DNA from: Neobacillus sp. PS2-9 | GTDB taxonomy: Bacteria; Bacillota; Bacilli; Bacillales; Cytobacillaceae | NCBI RefSeq assembly: GCF_030915525.1 | Contig: NZ_CP133269.1 | Location: 1,017,001-1,081,000 of the forward strand | Reading direction: 5' to 3' | Length of the DNA stretch: 64,000 nucleotides | In this document: one piece after another, positions 26,134 to 34,705 of the stretch | Numbering within the stretch: the first letter of the stretch is position 1 | How the letters are laid out: the number at the start of each line of letters is the position of its first letter | Notes under the pieces: model-generated | What the model was told of the DNA's origin: nothing | The model's database searches: none | The model's input: the letters and a program-made list of their open reading frames with translations, nothing else | Position numbers and translations under genes: made by a program

Positions 26134-26818
26134 TATTTTTACTGACCCAGAAAGAGCACAAAAGTTATTTGAGATAGCAAAAAATTCCCTCCAGCCGATG
26201 CTGGAGGGAGCTATTTTAAATACGATACCGTTGACTATTGTTAGCTTTATTTGCGGTATAATCTTGGCTGTGCTGACAGCGTTAGCTAGGATTTCTCATG
26301 TAAGGGTATTGCAAATTATTGCTAGAGTCTATGTTTCAGCGATTCGAGGAACACCGTTGTTAGTGCAATTATTTATTATTTTTTACGGGCTTCCTAATCT
26401 TGGTGTTACCCTTGATCCTTTTATTTCTGCGGTCATTGGATTTTCACTTAGTGTAGGGGCATATGCATCAGAAATCATCCGTGCAGCTATTCTTTCTATT
26501 CCGAAAGGACAGTGGGAAGCGGGATATTCCATTGGTATGTCTTATACGCAAGCATTAAGAAGAATTATTCTTCCACAGGCAGCCAAAGTTTCCATTCCGC
26601 CCTTATCGAATACCTTTATCAGTCTTGTAAAAGATACATCACTTGCTTCACTTGTGCTTGTAACTGAGATGTTTCGCCGGGCTCAGGAGATTGCTTCAAC
26701 CAATTATGAATTTTTATTGGTCTATTCCGAAGCGGCACTCCTCTATTGGGTCATTTGCTTTTTCCTATCCGTCCTTCAAGGTTTTATGGAAAGAAGACTG
26801 GACCGATATGGAGCATAG
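26120..26818 (+). CDS. tcyB: Amino acid ABC transporter permease
   Basis: Membrane permease of the HisM/GlnP type (232 residues) with five helices and the EAA loop [25 protein letters not shown] near 140-165, which contacts the ATPase. The start at MYLNSIF overlaps the preceding gene by 14 bases and uses GGTGA within it; the frame is open 15 codons upstream but lacks a ribosome site. The N-terminal hydrophilic stretch before the first helix is usual for TcyB-like proteins. Confidence 0.82.
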   Translation: MYLNSIFTDPERAQKLFEIAKNSLQPMLEGAILNTIPLTIVSFICGIILAVLTALARISHVRVLQIIARVYVSAIRGTPLLVQLFIIFYGLPNLGVTLDPFISAVIGFSLSVGAYASEIIRAAILSIPKGQWEAGYSIGMSYTQALRRIILPQAAKVSIPPLSNTFISLVKDTSLASLVLVTEMFRRAQEIASTNYEFLLVYSEAALLYWVICFFLSVLQGFMERRLDRYGA

Positions 26819-26851
26819 CATGGGGATTAACGGAAAAAAGGGAGTTTTACG

Positions 26852-27586
26852 ATGATTTCAATTAATGGTCTATATAAACAGTTCGGTCAATTAGAAGTGT
26901 TAAAGGGAATTGACCTTGAGGTGGAGAAGGGAAAAGTGGTGGTTGTCATCGGGCCGTCCGGTTCCGGAAAGACGACTATGCTTCGCTGCTTGAATGTGCT
27001 GGAAACTCCTACAAAAGGTATTATTTCCATCGAAGGTCAGAGTCTTGATTTTTCAAAAGCAGTTGCGAAAAAAAATATTTCTACGTTCCGGCGATTAACC
27101 GGAATGGTGTTTCAAAATTATAATCTTTTCCCACATAAAACGGCCCTTGAGAACGTGATGGAAGGACCAGTGGTGGTAAAGGGTGAAAGTAAAGAGGCTG
27201 CTCGAAAAAAAGCCCTGTCACTATTAGAGAAGGTAGGACTTGGGGATAAGGTGGACTATTACCCTGCACAGCTTTCAGGCGGCCAGCAGCAGCGTGTTGG
27301 GATTGCCAGGGCGCTTGCAATGGAGCCTGAGGTGATGCTGTTTGATGAACCGACATCGGCGCTTGACCCTGAGCTTGTCGGTGAAGTTTTAAAAGTTATG
27401 AAGGATCTTGCCGCAGAAGGCATGACGATGATTGTAGTCACCCACGAAATGCGCTTTGCCCGTGAAGCGGCGGATGAGGTCATTTTTATGGACCAAGGTG
27501 TAGTGGTCGAAAGAGACAAGCCAGAGGTCATCTTCACCCAGCCAAAAGAAGAACGAACCAGGAAGTTTTTGAATATGATTCAGTAA
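26852..27586 (+). CDS. tcyC: Amino acid ABC transporter ATPase
   Basis: Cytoplasmic ATP-binding subunit (244 residues) of the polar amino acid importer. Walker A GPSGSGKT is at about 34-41, the Q-loop in [11 protein letters not shown], the signature LSGGQQQR near 137, Walker [14 protein letters not shown] near 157, and the switch histidine in VVTHEMRFA. It begins 33 bases after the permease with AAAAGGGAG upstream, and a good terminator follows. With the two preceding genes it makes a complete importer. Confidence 0.88.
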   Translation: MISINGLYKQFGQLEVLKGIDLEVEKGKVVVVIGPSGSGKTTMLRCLNVLETPTKGIISIEGQSLDFSKAVAKKNISTFRRLTGMVFQNYNLFPHKTALENVMEGPVVVKGESKEAARKKALSLLEKVGLGDKVDYYPAQLSGGQQQRVGIARALAMEPEVMLFDEPTSALDPELVGEVLKVMKDLAAEGMTMIVVTHEMRFAREAADEVIFMDQGVVVERDKPEVIFTQPKEERTRKFLNMIQ

Positions 27587-27622
27587 GGTGCTGTAGCTCG
27601 GGGAGCTATGGCACTTTTTTGT
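27587..27622 (+). terminator. Terminator after tcyC
   Basis: GTGCTGTAGCTC and GAGCTATGGCAC form a 12-bp stem with one or two wobble pairs around GGG, followed by TTTTTT. Array B begins about 28 bases later. Confidence 0.88.
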
Positions 27623-27647
27623 TGTTGATATTTCTAGTATTTGGAAA

Positions 27648-27755
27648 AATAGCCATTACCCTTTGAAAATGAGCCAATCTCCCACAAAAATGAGCCAATC
27701 CACCCAAAATATAAGCCAATGTTTCCCAAAAATGAGCCAATCGCAAAATTGGCAG
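27648..27755. repeat. Tandem array B: five copies of a 21-bp unit (core GAGCCAAT)
   Basis: The core GAGCCAAT (with variants TAGCCATT and AAGCCAAT) starts at 27650, 27671, 27692, 27713 and 27734, exactly 21 bases apart. Between cores the sequence varies around CCCA and AAAA. The array sits between the tcyC terminator and the sigma-W promoter of yuaF. On the plus strand one frame is open through all five copies (repeat MSQSxxK, ATG at 27669, stop at 27756), but no ribosome site precedes it, so I do not call a gene. Confidence 0.9.
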
Positions 27756-27846
27756 TAAAATTGTTCATAATATCTCCTTATCCTACTGTAGGATACTCAG
27801 TTTCAATGTTGAATTTATAATTATTAGGTAAATATTTGAAGAAAAA

Positions 27847-27872
27847 TGAAACTTTTTCCACATTCAAACGTA
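27847..27872 (+). promoter_or_regulatory. Sigma-W promoter of yuaF-floT
   Basis: TGAAAC (27847-27852) and CGTA (27869-27872) are separated by 16 bases, an exact match to the ECF sigma-W consensus. It lies 28 bases before yuaF. In B. subtilis the yuaFGI operon is a known sigma-W target, so the control seems conserved. Confidence 0.88.
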
Positions 27873-27900
27873 AATATGGTACCTACATAAGAAGGGACTG

Positions 27901-28452
27901 ATGCCTTTGGAACCTTTTAGCATTCCTTTAGAGACGATTTATTTGTATGGCTTAATCATTTCGGGTGTATTAACTGTTGTGTATGTCTTGTTTGCGGATG
28001 TGTTTCATTTCCACGGAGCAGGCGATGGGGGACTTCATTTTCTCAATCCTGTCTTGATCTTTGCCTTTATCACGATCTTATCAGCAAGCGGTTATTTGTT
28101 TGAAAAGCTATCATCTCTACATTATTTACTGATTTTGGGAATATCTGCAGTTGCCGCTTTTATGATCGTCACCTTATTAAATGTATTTGTACTCGTACCT
28201 TTATCCTCTGCGGAGGAGTCTCTGGTCTACAAAGATTCAGATTTAAGGGGACGAATAGGGACCGTGATCACACCTATCCCTGTGGATGGCTTTGGGGAAG
28301 TAATGATTGATAGCACAAGTGGAAGAATTGCCAAACCGGCATCAAGCTTTGATGGAGAGCAAATCCCGAATGGCACAACTGTACTTGTCGTGCAGGTGAA
28401 AAATGGGGTACTTGAAGTCACTGTTCATCAAGAATTAGAGAGTTTTATTTAG
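27901..28452 (+). CDS. yuaF: NfeD-family membrane protein YuaF
   Basis: A 183-residue membrane protein of the NfeD family that partners with flotillin. It has three or four helices in the first 110 residues, then a C-terminal OB-like domain (about 120-180; LRGRIGTVITPIPVDGFGEVMI and GTTVLVVQV). AAGGG stands close before the ATG. The floT gene follows after 15 bases. Both are expected to respond to cell-envelope stress through sigma-W. The length agrees with B. subtilis YuaF. Confidence 0.9.
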   Translation: MPLEPFSIPLETIYLYGLIISGVLTVVYVLFADVFHFHGAGDGGLHFLNPVLIFAFITILSASGYLFEKLSSLHYLLILGISAVAAFMIVTLLNVFVLVPLSSAEESLVYKDSDLRGRIGTVITPIPVDGFGEVMIDSTSGRIAKPASSFDGEQIPNGTTVLVVQVKNGVLEVTVHQELESFI

Positions 28453-28467
28453 AGGGGGTTTTAAGAG

Positions 28468-29988
28468 ATGGAATTTAGCATTATCTGGGTTATTATCGGT
28501 ATTGTCGCACTTATTCTTATTGCTTTAATTGGCGTGTTTATCACAAAGTATAGAACAGCTGGACCTGACGAGGCACTTATCATAACAGGTAGCTTCCTCG
28601 GTAACGGGAGTGTACATGTCGACGAATCAGGAAACAAAATCAAGATTATCCGCGGCGGAGGTAGCTTTATTTTACCAGTATTCCAACAAGCAAAGCCGAT
28701 TAGCTTGCTTTCTAGTAAACTCGAGGTAACCACTCCAGAGGTCTATACAGAGCAAGGTGTGCCGGTTATGGCTGATGGTGTCGCAATTATTAAAATTGGC
28801 GGTTCTATTAGTGAAATCGCAACGGCTGCTGAACAGTTTCTTGGCAAGCCGAAGGAAGATCGTGAAAACGAAGCAAGGGAAGTTCTTGAAGGTCATTTAC
28901 GGTCGATTCTTGGCTCTATGACAGTGGAAGAAATTTATAAAAACCGCGATAAGTTTTCGCAGGAGGTCCAAAGGGTAGCATCACAGGATCTAGCGAAAAT
29001 GGGGTTAGTCATTGTCTCGTTCACTATTAAAGATGTTCGTGATAAAAATGGCTACCTTGACTCACTTGGTAAGCCGCGTATTGCGCAAGTAAAAAGGGAT
29101 GCCGATATTGCTACGGCCGAGGCAGAGAAAGAAACACGGATTAAAAAAGCGGAAGCCGCTAAGGAAGCAAAACGCAGTGAACTAGAGCGCGCAACTGAAA
29201 TCGCTGAAGCAGAGAAAACGAATCAGCTGAAAGTTGCTGATTTCCGCCGTGAGCAAGATATAGCCAAAGCCCGTGCCGACCAAGCGTATGATCTTGAAAG
29301 TGCACGTTCGAAGCAAGAGGTAATGGAGCAAGAAATGCAAATCAAGATCATCGAAAGACAAAAGCAAATCGAACTAGAAGAAAAAGAAATTCAGCGCCGT
29401 GAGCGCCAATATGATTCTGAAGTGAAGAAAAAGGCCGATGCAGACCGTTACTCTGTTGAGCAATCAGCAGCAGCGGATAAAGCGAAGCAAATGGCGGAAG
29501 CAGAAGCAAATAAATACCGGATCGAAGCAATGGCAAAGGCGGAAGCAGAACGAATCCGCCTCGACGGTTTGGCGAAAGCGGAAGCACAAAAGGCCCAGGG
29601 TTCAACCGAGGCAGAAATTATCCGCTTAAAAGGTTTGGCAGAAGCAGAAGCGAAAGTAAAAATCGCCGAAGCGTTCGAGCAATTCGGGCAAGCAGCGATC
29701 TTGGATATGGTTATTAAAATGCTTCCTGAATATGCAAAGCAAGTGGCTGCTCCATTATCTAATATCGATAAAATTACGGTCGTGGATACGGGCGGTGGCT
29801 CAGGTGAAAATGGCGGTGCCAATAAAATCACCAGCTACGCAACGAATCTAATGGCGAGCCTTCAGGAATCCTTAAAGGCATCAAGCGGCATCGATGTAAA
29901 AGAGTTGATTGAGAATTACTCAGGTAAAGGTAATGTGAGAAAAAGCATTGAGGAATTAACAGACGAAGTGAAAAAGAAGACCGAATAA
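28468..29988 (+). CDS. floT: Flotillin FloT (YuaG)
   Basis: Membrane-microdomain scaffold protein of 506 residues. A short N-terminal membrane hairpin (about 4-25) is followed by an SPFH/PHB domain (about 30-210) and a long Glu/Ala/Lys-rich coiled coil (about 215-400, with many EAE and AEAE repeats). The C-terminal domain with LDMVIKMLPEYAKQVAAPLSNIDKITVVDTGG is typical of flotillins. AGAGGGGG precedes the ATG. B. subtilis carries yuaI after this gene; here a terminator follows at once and no yuaI is present. Confidence 0.96.
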   Translation: MEFSIIWVIIGIVALILIALIGVFITKYRTAGPDEALIITGSFLGNGSVHVDESGNKIKIIRGGGSFILPVFQQAKPISLLSSKLEVTTPEVYTEQGVPVMADGVAIIKIGGSISEIATAAEQFLGKPKEDRENEAREVLEGHLRSILGSMTVEEIYKNRDKFSQEVQRVASQDLAKMGLVIVSFTIKDVRDKNGYLDSLGKPRIAQVKRDADIATAEAEKETRIKKAEAAKEAKRSELERATEIAEAEKTNQLKVADFRREQDIAKARADQAYDLESARSKQEVMEQEMQIKIIERQKQIELEEKEIQRRERQYDSEVKKKADADRYSVEQSAAADKAKQMAEAEANKYRIEAMAKAEAERIRLDGLAKAEAQKAQGSTEAEIIRLKGLAEAEAKVKIAEAFEQFGQAAILDMVIKMLPEYAKQVAAPLSNIDKITVVDTGGGSGENGGANKITSYATNLMASLQESLKASSGIDVKELIENYSGKGNVRKSIEELTDEVKKKTE

Positions 29989-29992
29989 ATAA

Positions 29993-30030
29993 CAAAACTC
30001 CTTATCGAATACTGCGATAAGGAGTTTTTA
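29993..30030. terminator. Terminator between floT and the convergent kinase gene
   Basis: AAAACTCCTTATCG and CGATAAGGAGTTTTT form a perfect hairpin with a 7-base loop; A and T tracts on both sides make it work for both strands. Confidence 0.92.
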
Positions 30031-30031
30031 A

Positions 30032-31405
30032 TTATAGGATTATGTCAAAAGTCGTACCTTCATTTGGGCTGCTTGTTACCTCCACTGTTCCACCATGGGC
30101 CTCAATCAATTGTTTTACAATAGCTAGTCCAAGCCCCGAGCCGCCAAGTGCCCGGGTTCTTGATTTATCCACACGATAGAAGCGTTCAAAGATGCGAGGT
30201 AAATCCTCTACAGGTATACCTTTTCCTTCATCTTGTACTCGTATATGAATTTTTCCACTAATCTGTTTCGCCCCAAGTCTAATTTTGGTATGAGGCTCAG
30301 AATATTTCCGCGCATTATCCAGCAGATTTAGAATGACCTGTTCAAATCGGATCGGATCAATCGATAAATACAGATCATCCGGGCAATCAAGAAAAAGGTT
30401 CATATGATGTTCTTTCAGTGCTGGAGAAACTTTTTCAATGATTCCTTGGAAATAAGGACGTAAGTGAACCTCTTCTTTTTCAATAGAGAACGTATTTTCA
30501 TCCATTTTAGCCAAATTAAATAGTTCCTTCACCAGGTTGGATAACTTCAGTGACTCTTCATGGATGATGTCTAAATAGTGTTTCCGATCCTGTTCATTCG
30601 TTTCCTTACGTCGGGCAATATCTGCATAGCCCTTAATATAAGTTAACGGCGTTCGCAGCTCGTGTGAGATACTTGCCAGGAATTCATTTCGTTCATTCTT
30701 TAAAATTTCTAGATCACTCGCTAAGACTTTAATGGATTCTCCCAGTTCCCCTATTTCGTCCTTCCCCAACTTTGGCAAAGAGACGCTGAGGTCACCTTTA
30801 CTGATTCGTTTGGTCACCTCACTCATTTGAATAAGCGGATGTGTGACCACTCGGGTTAAAAACACAATGATAATCATCATAAAGAGAAGGGATAGCAGTC
30901 CGGCAAGTAGAAAATGCTGGTTAAGTCCGGAGATTAAGTCTTTAATTTTTTGTGTATTTTGGAACATGTATACATAGCCATTAATCTGTTGATCAATGAC
31001 AACAGGACTAATTGAAGCAATATACGTCGCATTTTTCCAATTGTCTTCTAAAATCAGTCCTTCATGTGGTATCTTCTTCGGTGTATTACGGAGAATTTGC
31101 TTCATTTCATCTGTCACTTTATTGGACGACATATAAATGGATCCATCTGGTTTCGTAAGGATTACCTGTGTATCTGTCTGGGCTTCCATCATAGCAATAT
31201 GTCTATTTGTCTCATCATGAAATGAAGCCTCTAATACTTCCCGATGGTTATTTCCCCTGGTCTGGAGCGCAGACAGCTCCTCATGCACGCGGGAATGAAT
31301 AATATTATTATGCAAAAAGAACATCGAAATCGTTTCTAGTAGAAAAATGGCTAAGAAGAAAAGCAAGCCTATTTTAAATGATATTTTATTCATTCTATTC
31401 AGCAC
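30032..31405 (-). CDS. Sensor histidine kinase (divergent, no adjacent cognate regulator)
   Basis: Membrane-bound HisKA-type kinase of 457 residues. Helices at about 11-31 and 165-186 enclose an extracellular sensor of about 130 residues. A HAMP domain follows to about 240, then the H-box SISHELRTPLTYIKGY with His248, and an HATPase_c domain with NLLDNARKYS, DEGKGIP and GGSGLGLAIVKQ. The GTG at 31405 has AGGAG 6 nt upstream; an ATG four codons later is an alternative. It is divergent from a response regulator gene that already has its own downstream kinase. Its partner is therefore uncertain. Confidence 0.9.
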   Translation of the reverse strand: MLNRMNKISFKIGLLFFLAIFLLETISMFFLHNNIIHSRVHEELSALQTRGNNHREVLEASFHDETNRHIAMMEAQTDTQVILTKPDGSIYMSSNKVTDEMKQILRNTPKKIPHEGLILEDNWKNATYIASISPVVIDQQINGYVYMFQNTQKIKDLISGLNQHFLLAGLLSLLFMMIIIVFLTRVVTHPLIQMSEVTKRISKGDLSVSLPKLGKDEIGELGESIKVLASDLEILKNERNEFLASISHELRTPLTYIKGYADIARRKETNEQDRKHYLDIIHEESLKLSNLVKELFNLAKMDENTFSIEKEEVHLRPYFQGIIEKVSPALKEHHMNLFLDCPDDLYLSIDPIRFEQVILNLLDNARKYSEPHTKIRLGAKQISGKIHIRVQDEGKGIPVEDLPRIFERFYRVDKSRTRALGGSGLGLAIVKQLIEAHGGTVEVTSSPNEGTTFDIIL

Positions 31406-31451
31406 CTCACTCTCCTAAGAATACTACAACAATAGAGTAAAAGTAGTCTCA

Positions 31452-31501
31452 AGTTGTAGCCAATTTTTAAAAATTGAAGATGTTTTGACTAAGTTGTAGC
31501 G
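31452..31501. promoter_or_regulatory. Two direct AAGTTGTAGC repeats, 40 bp apart
   Basis: AAGTTGTAGC occurs at 31452-31461 and again at 31492-31501, each followed by a CAATTT or GAATTT word. They lie in the 161-base space between the divergent kinase and response regulator genes. Direct repeats are the usual form of OmpR-type operator sites, so autoregulation is a reasonable inference. The spacing is about four helical turns. Confidence 0.5.
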
Positions 31502-31566
31502 AATTTGTGAAGTTACAAAAATCACAGACCCAAGATGATATAGTAAAGATATGGGGAGTGATTATA

Positions 31567-32277
31567 ATGAAAATATTATTGGTGGATGATGAACGTAGAA
31601 TTATAGAAGTTCTCGAGGCCTACTTAGAGAGAGAAGGCTATGAAATTCACAGTGCTGATAATGGAATAGATGCTTTAAAGAAGGCAAAAAGCATAAACCC
31701 TGACTTAATTATATTAGACCTTATGCTGCCCGATATTTCTGGGGAAGAGGTTTGCCGGCTCGTACGGAAAGAATCAGATGTTCCCATTCTGATGCTTACG
31801 GCCAAATCGGCAGAGGATGACCGAATCAACGGAATTGTTATGGGTGCAGATGACTACTTAACGAAGCCATTTAGTCCTCGGGAAGTGGTTGTACGCGTTC
31901 AGGCCATTTTAAGGCGTGTCAAAAAGACGGAGAAAGTACAACTCCTTGAATTCAACGAAAAAAAATTAGTGGTAGACATTATAAAGAAAGAAGTCAAAGT
32001 AAACGGAGAATATGTGACATTAACACCAATCGAATACAAGCTATTAACGAATATGGCGGAAAATCCAGGTCGTGTATACAGTCGAATGGACTTATTAGAG
32101 AAAATTCAGGACGAGGGCATGTATTATGAAGGCTATGAACGCAGTGTGGATACACATATTAAAAACCTCCGGAAAAAAATAGAGCAAGATACACGACAGC
32201 CGGATTTCATCGTTACTGTTTTTGGGATGGGCTATAAATTTGGAGGGGTACTAGATGCTGCAAACACTCCGGTCTAA
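31567..32277 (+). CDS. OmpR-family response regulator
   Basis: A 236-residue two-component regulator. The receiver domain (1-118) has acidic residues DDE at 7-9, the phospho-acceptor Asp51 in LIILDLMLPD, and Lys in DYLTKPFSPRE. The winged-helix domain (about 130-230) has LTPIEYKLLTNMAENPGRVYSR and RSVDTHIKNLRKKI. The start is the ATG of MKILLVDDE with GGAG 8 nt upstream; an upstream in-frame start is less likely. The next gene, a kinase, overlaps its end by 23 bases, so the two are translationally coupled. Confidence 0.93.
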   Translation: MKILLVDDERRIIEVLEAYLEREGYEIHSADNGIDALKKAKSINPDLIILDLMLPDISGEEVCRLVRKESDVPILMLTAKSAEDDRINGIVMGADDYLTKPFSPREVVVRVQAILRRVKKTEKVQLLEFNEKKLVVDIIKKEVKVNGEYVTLTPIEYKLLTNMAENPGRVYSRMDLLEKIQDEGMYYEGYERSVDTHIKNLRKKIEQDTRQPDFIVTVFGMGYKFGGVLDAANTPV

Positions 32278-33628
32278 AATCCTTTTTTATTTAGTTTTGA
32301 TTTCTATGATCGGAATCTTAATCGTCAGCTTTTTTATTCAATATGGATTTGAAGAGAGCTTTAATAGTTATTTAGACCACAACAGAGAAAAGAAAATTGA
32401 TCGAATTATCACGGAAATTGAGAAGGATTATAGGAAGAATGGACATTTTACCAGTGATCCTGTGTATGGTCTGTTGCACGAGCATGCAATGACTGATCAG
32501 CTTTATTTTCAATTATATGATCGCTTTGGACAACTGCAGATGGATTCTTCTAACATTAGGAGCATGCTGAATAGCTTCGGTTTGACTGAACCAGCACCGG
32601 ATGGGGAGGAGTGGCATTCCAAGTCCTACACACTGAAGGTGAATAATACCATCATTGGGAAATTGGTGGCCATTTATCCTAAAGGCTTAATTGATGATGA
32701 ATATACGTTTATCCAATCTATCCAACTCTATATTTACGCAGCGGTATGTTTAACGATTGTTCTAGCCATCGTATTCAGCATGCTTTTTTCAAAAAAGCTG
32801 ACATCTGGTTTAAAGAAGTTATCTTTTGCTGCAAATGAACTTCAGCAGCATAATTTGGATATTCGCATTCCATTGTCAGGTCTGCCTACAGAAGTGAAGC
32901 AAATTGCCATCTCATTCAATAACCTTGCAGAATCCCTGGCAAGGGAAGAAATGCTTCGGAAGCAGTTTACCGGTGACCTGGCCCATGAATTAAGGACACC
33001 CCTGGCGACTTTAAGAAGTCAAATTGAAGCCTTTCAGGATGGGATTTGGGAGCCAACACCACAGCGTTTACAGGTAAGTCACGAAGAGCTGATGCGGTTA
33101 GTAAGACTAGTGAATGAACTAGAAAAATTACTAGCTGCTGAAAATCCGCAAATTAGGCTGGAAAAAATAGAATTAGAGGCTGGTAGTGTATTAGAGGCAT
33201 TGTACGAAATGTTTATGCCTATTTTTAAGGAAAAAGGTGTTCATCTTCACATCGAGGAACCGAAACAGGAGGAATTGTTTGAGGCGGACAAAGACAAGCT
33301 CATGCAAATCCTTTCAAACATACTTAATAATGCATTGAAATATACACCAGAAGGGAAGAATGTCACCCTTTCCGTCCAAACGGATAAGGAAGGCTATGTT
33401 GGCTTCAAAATTCAAGATGAAGGCTCAGGTATGGCCGAAGATGATATCCCGCATATATTCGAACGGTTCTATCGCGGTGACAAATCACGAGACCGCAAAA
33501 CAGGCGGGGTCGGCATTGGTCTCTCTATTGTGAAGGCCTTAATGGATGCACACAAAGGGTTAATCAAAGTAAAAAGTAAACTAAACAAAGGAACCAGCAT
33601 CACCTTATGGTTTCCACAGGAAGATTAG
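32255..33628 (+). CDS. Sensor histidine kinase paired with the upstream regulator
   Basis: A 457-residue HisKA kinase. Membrane helices at about 9-29 and 155-178 flank an extracytoplasmic sensor of about 125 residues. HAMP is at about 178-232, then DLAHELRTPLATLRSQIEAF with His244, and an HATPase_c domain with ILNNALKYTPEG, DEGSGMAEDDIPHIFERFYRGDKSR and GGVGIGLSIVKAL. GGAGGGG precedes the ATG by 6 nt, inside the regulator gene. It is the obvious cognate kinase of the 31567-32277 regulator. The ligand is unknown. Confidence 0.92.
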   Translation: MLQTLRSKILFYLVLISMIGILIVSFFIQYGFEESFNSYLDHNREKKIDRIITEIEKDYRKNGHFTSDPVYGLLHEHAMTDQLYFQLYDRFGQLQMDSSNIRSMLNSFGLTEPAPDGEEWHSKSYTLKVNNTIIGKLVAIYPKGLIDDEYTFIQSIQLYIYAAVCLTIVLAIVFSMLFSKKLTSGLKKLSFAANELQQHNLDIRIPLSGLPTEVKQIAISFNNLAESLAREEMLRKQFTGDLAHELRTPLATLRSQIEAFQDGIWEPTPQRLQVSHEELMRLVRLVNELEKLLAAENPQIRLEKIELEAGSVLEALYEMFMPIFKEKGVHLHIEEPKQEELFEADKDKLMQILSNILNNALKYTPEGKNVTLSVQTDKEGYVGFKIQDEGSGMAEDDIPHIFERFYRGDKSRDRKTGGVGIGLSIVKALMDAHKGLIKVKSKLNKGTSITLWFPQED

Positions 33629-33767
33629 AAAAGCGGAAGCGCCTTGGTCAGCCCCGACAGGCAAATGTTTTTCGGCAAGAAAAGTCGTTCTTTTGACTTT
33701 TATTGCCGAAGGTTATTTGACCCGAGGGGCTAGGCGCTGGAGCTAGACAATTCTCGAAGTCGAATTT
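33629..33767. repeat. Interspersed foldback element, copy 1
   Basis: The element begins GAAAAGCGGAAGCGCCTTGG, contains TCAGCCCC-GACAGGCAAATG, a central hairpin with TTCGGCAA (33671) pairing with TTGCCGAA (33703), and ends ATTTGACCCGAGGGGCTAGG then CGCTGGAGCTAGAC and an AATTCTCGAAGTCGAATTTT tail. The outer arms (GCGCC..AGCCCC..GGCAAAT) pair with (ATTTGACC..GGGGCT..GGCGC). Copies 2 and 3 lie inverted at 47428-47568 and 47939-48060. It begins directly at the kinase stop codon. No coding capacity is seen; it resembles bcr/MITE-like intergenic elements common in Bacillaceae. Confidence 0.88.
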
Positions 33768-33819
33768 TATACTTTTTTATAATGAAAAGAGGCCTTTGCT
33801 AGATGCAAGGCCTCATTGC

Positions 33820-34578
33820 TTACTTTAATAGTTCATTAATATTGTACACTTTTCCACTTTCAACATTCCCGCTTAACAGTAAGTCTACTAATGCATTGGC
33901 CACGGTGTCTGCCTGTAAGAGAGTATTTTTCTCCTTAAATTCCTTGAAGCGTTCCAAATCTTTAAACGCTTCTTTTGAGGAAGAGCGAATGGTAGTCTGC
34001 ATGTTAGTATCCATGACCCCTGGACTGAAGGCAATGATTTTGTTGTTCGTCTTCAGTTCAGTTTGTTCGAGTGCTACTGTCTGTGTAAACATATTAATGC
34101 CCGCTTTAGAACTGCAGTACACACTCCAGCCTTCGATTGAACGAACGGCTGCCCCGGAGGTTACATTGATGACCTGTACTGCCGTATTTGTGACCTGCGC
34201 TTTATTAAAAAAGAGATTAGTTGTAATGATCGGTGCAATTAAATTAACTTGGATATTACGGATAATCGGCGTTTGATCTAAATTTCCGACTGTCTGAATC
34301 GGTTCGATAACGCCTGCGTTGTTAAAAAGAAGAATCTCTTTAGGATTCTTTTCAAAAATCCAGTGGGCAATCTCCATAAATACTTCCTGTACTTCTTTTT
34401 CCAAAGAGAGATTGCAGGCATAGTGCTGATAAAATAGCCCTTTTTCGGCAGCCAATTGTTTAATTTCCTCGTTTTCTGTTCTAGAAACAGAAACGACGGC
34501 AATTTGTTCTTGAATGAGGCGTTTCGCAATCGCTTCACCTAGCCCCTTTGATGCACCGGTTATTATTGCATATTTCAT
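33820..34578 (-). CDS. Short-chain dehydrogenase, (S)-benzoin-forming benzil reductase type (YueD-like)
   Basis: NADPH-dependent classical SDR of 252 residues. It has the Rossmann motif TGASKGLGEAIAKRL (about 7-21), NNAG near 90, and the catalytic Ser followed by YCSSK near 155. It is most like Bacillus YueD/sepiapterin-reductase-like enzymes, which reduce benzil and other diketones. The natural substrate is unknown. The gene is monocistronic, and GGGGGAG precedes the ATG. It lies between the foldback element and the tungstate operon. Confidence 0.8.
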   Translation of the reverse strand: MKYAIITGASKGLGEAIAKRLIQEQIAVVSVSRTENEEIKQLAAEKGLFYQHYACNLSLEKEVQEVFMEIAHWIFEKNPKEILLFNNAGVIEPIQTVGNLDQTPIIRNIQVNLIAPIITTNLFFNKAQVTNTAVQVINVTSGAAVRSIEGWSVYCSSKAGINMFTQTVALEQTELKTNNKIIAFSPGVMDTNMQTTIRSSSKEAFKDLERFKEFKEKNTLLQADTVANALVDLLLSGNVESGKVYNINELLK

Positions 34579-34671
34579 GGAATGAACTCCCCCTTAAAAT
34601 CTCAGATTAATATGTATCTGTAAAAAGTTAACTTCTACCATATTTTATTCCTCTCGTCGTTTTTAATCAAA

Positions 34672-34705
34672 CAAAAACGGCAGCTCTAGAGGGAGATGCC
34701 GTTTA
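34672..34705 (-). terminator. Terminator of the tungstate ABC operon
   Basis: Read on the minus strand, AACGGCATCTC and GAGCTGCCGTT form a stem with one mismatch around CCTCTA, followed by TTTTGTTTG. It overlaps the end of the ATPase gene. Confidence 0.85.
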
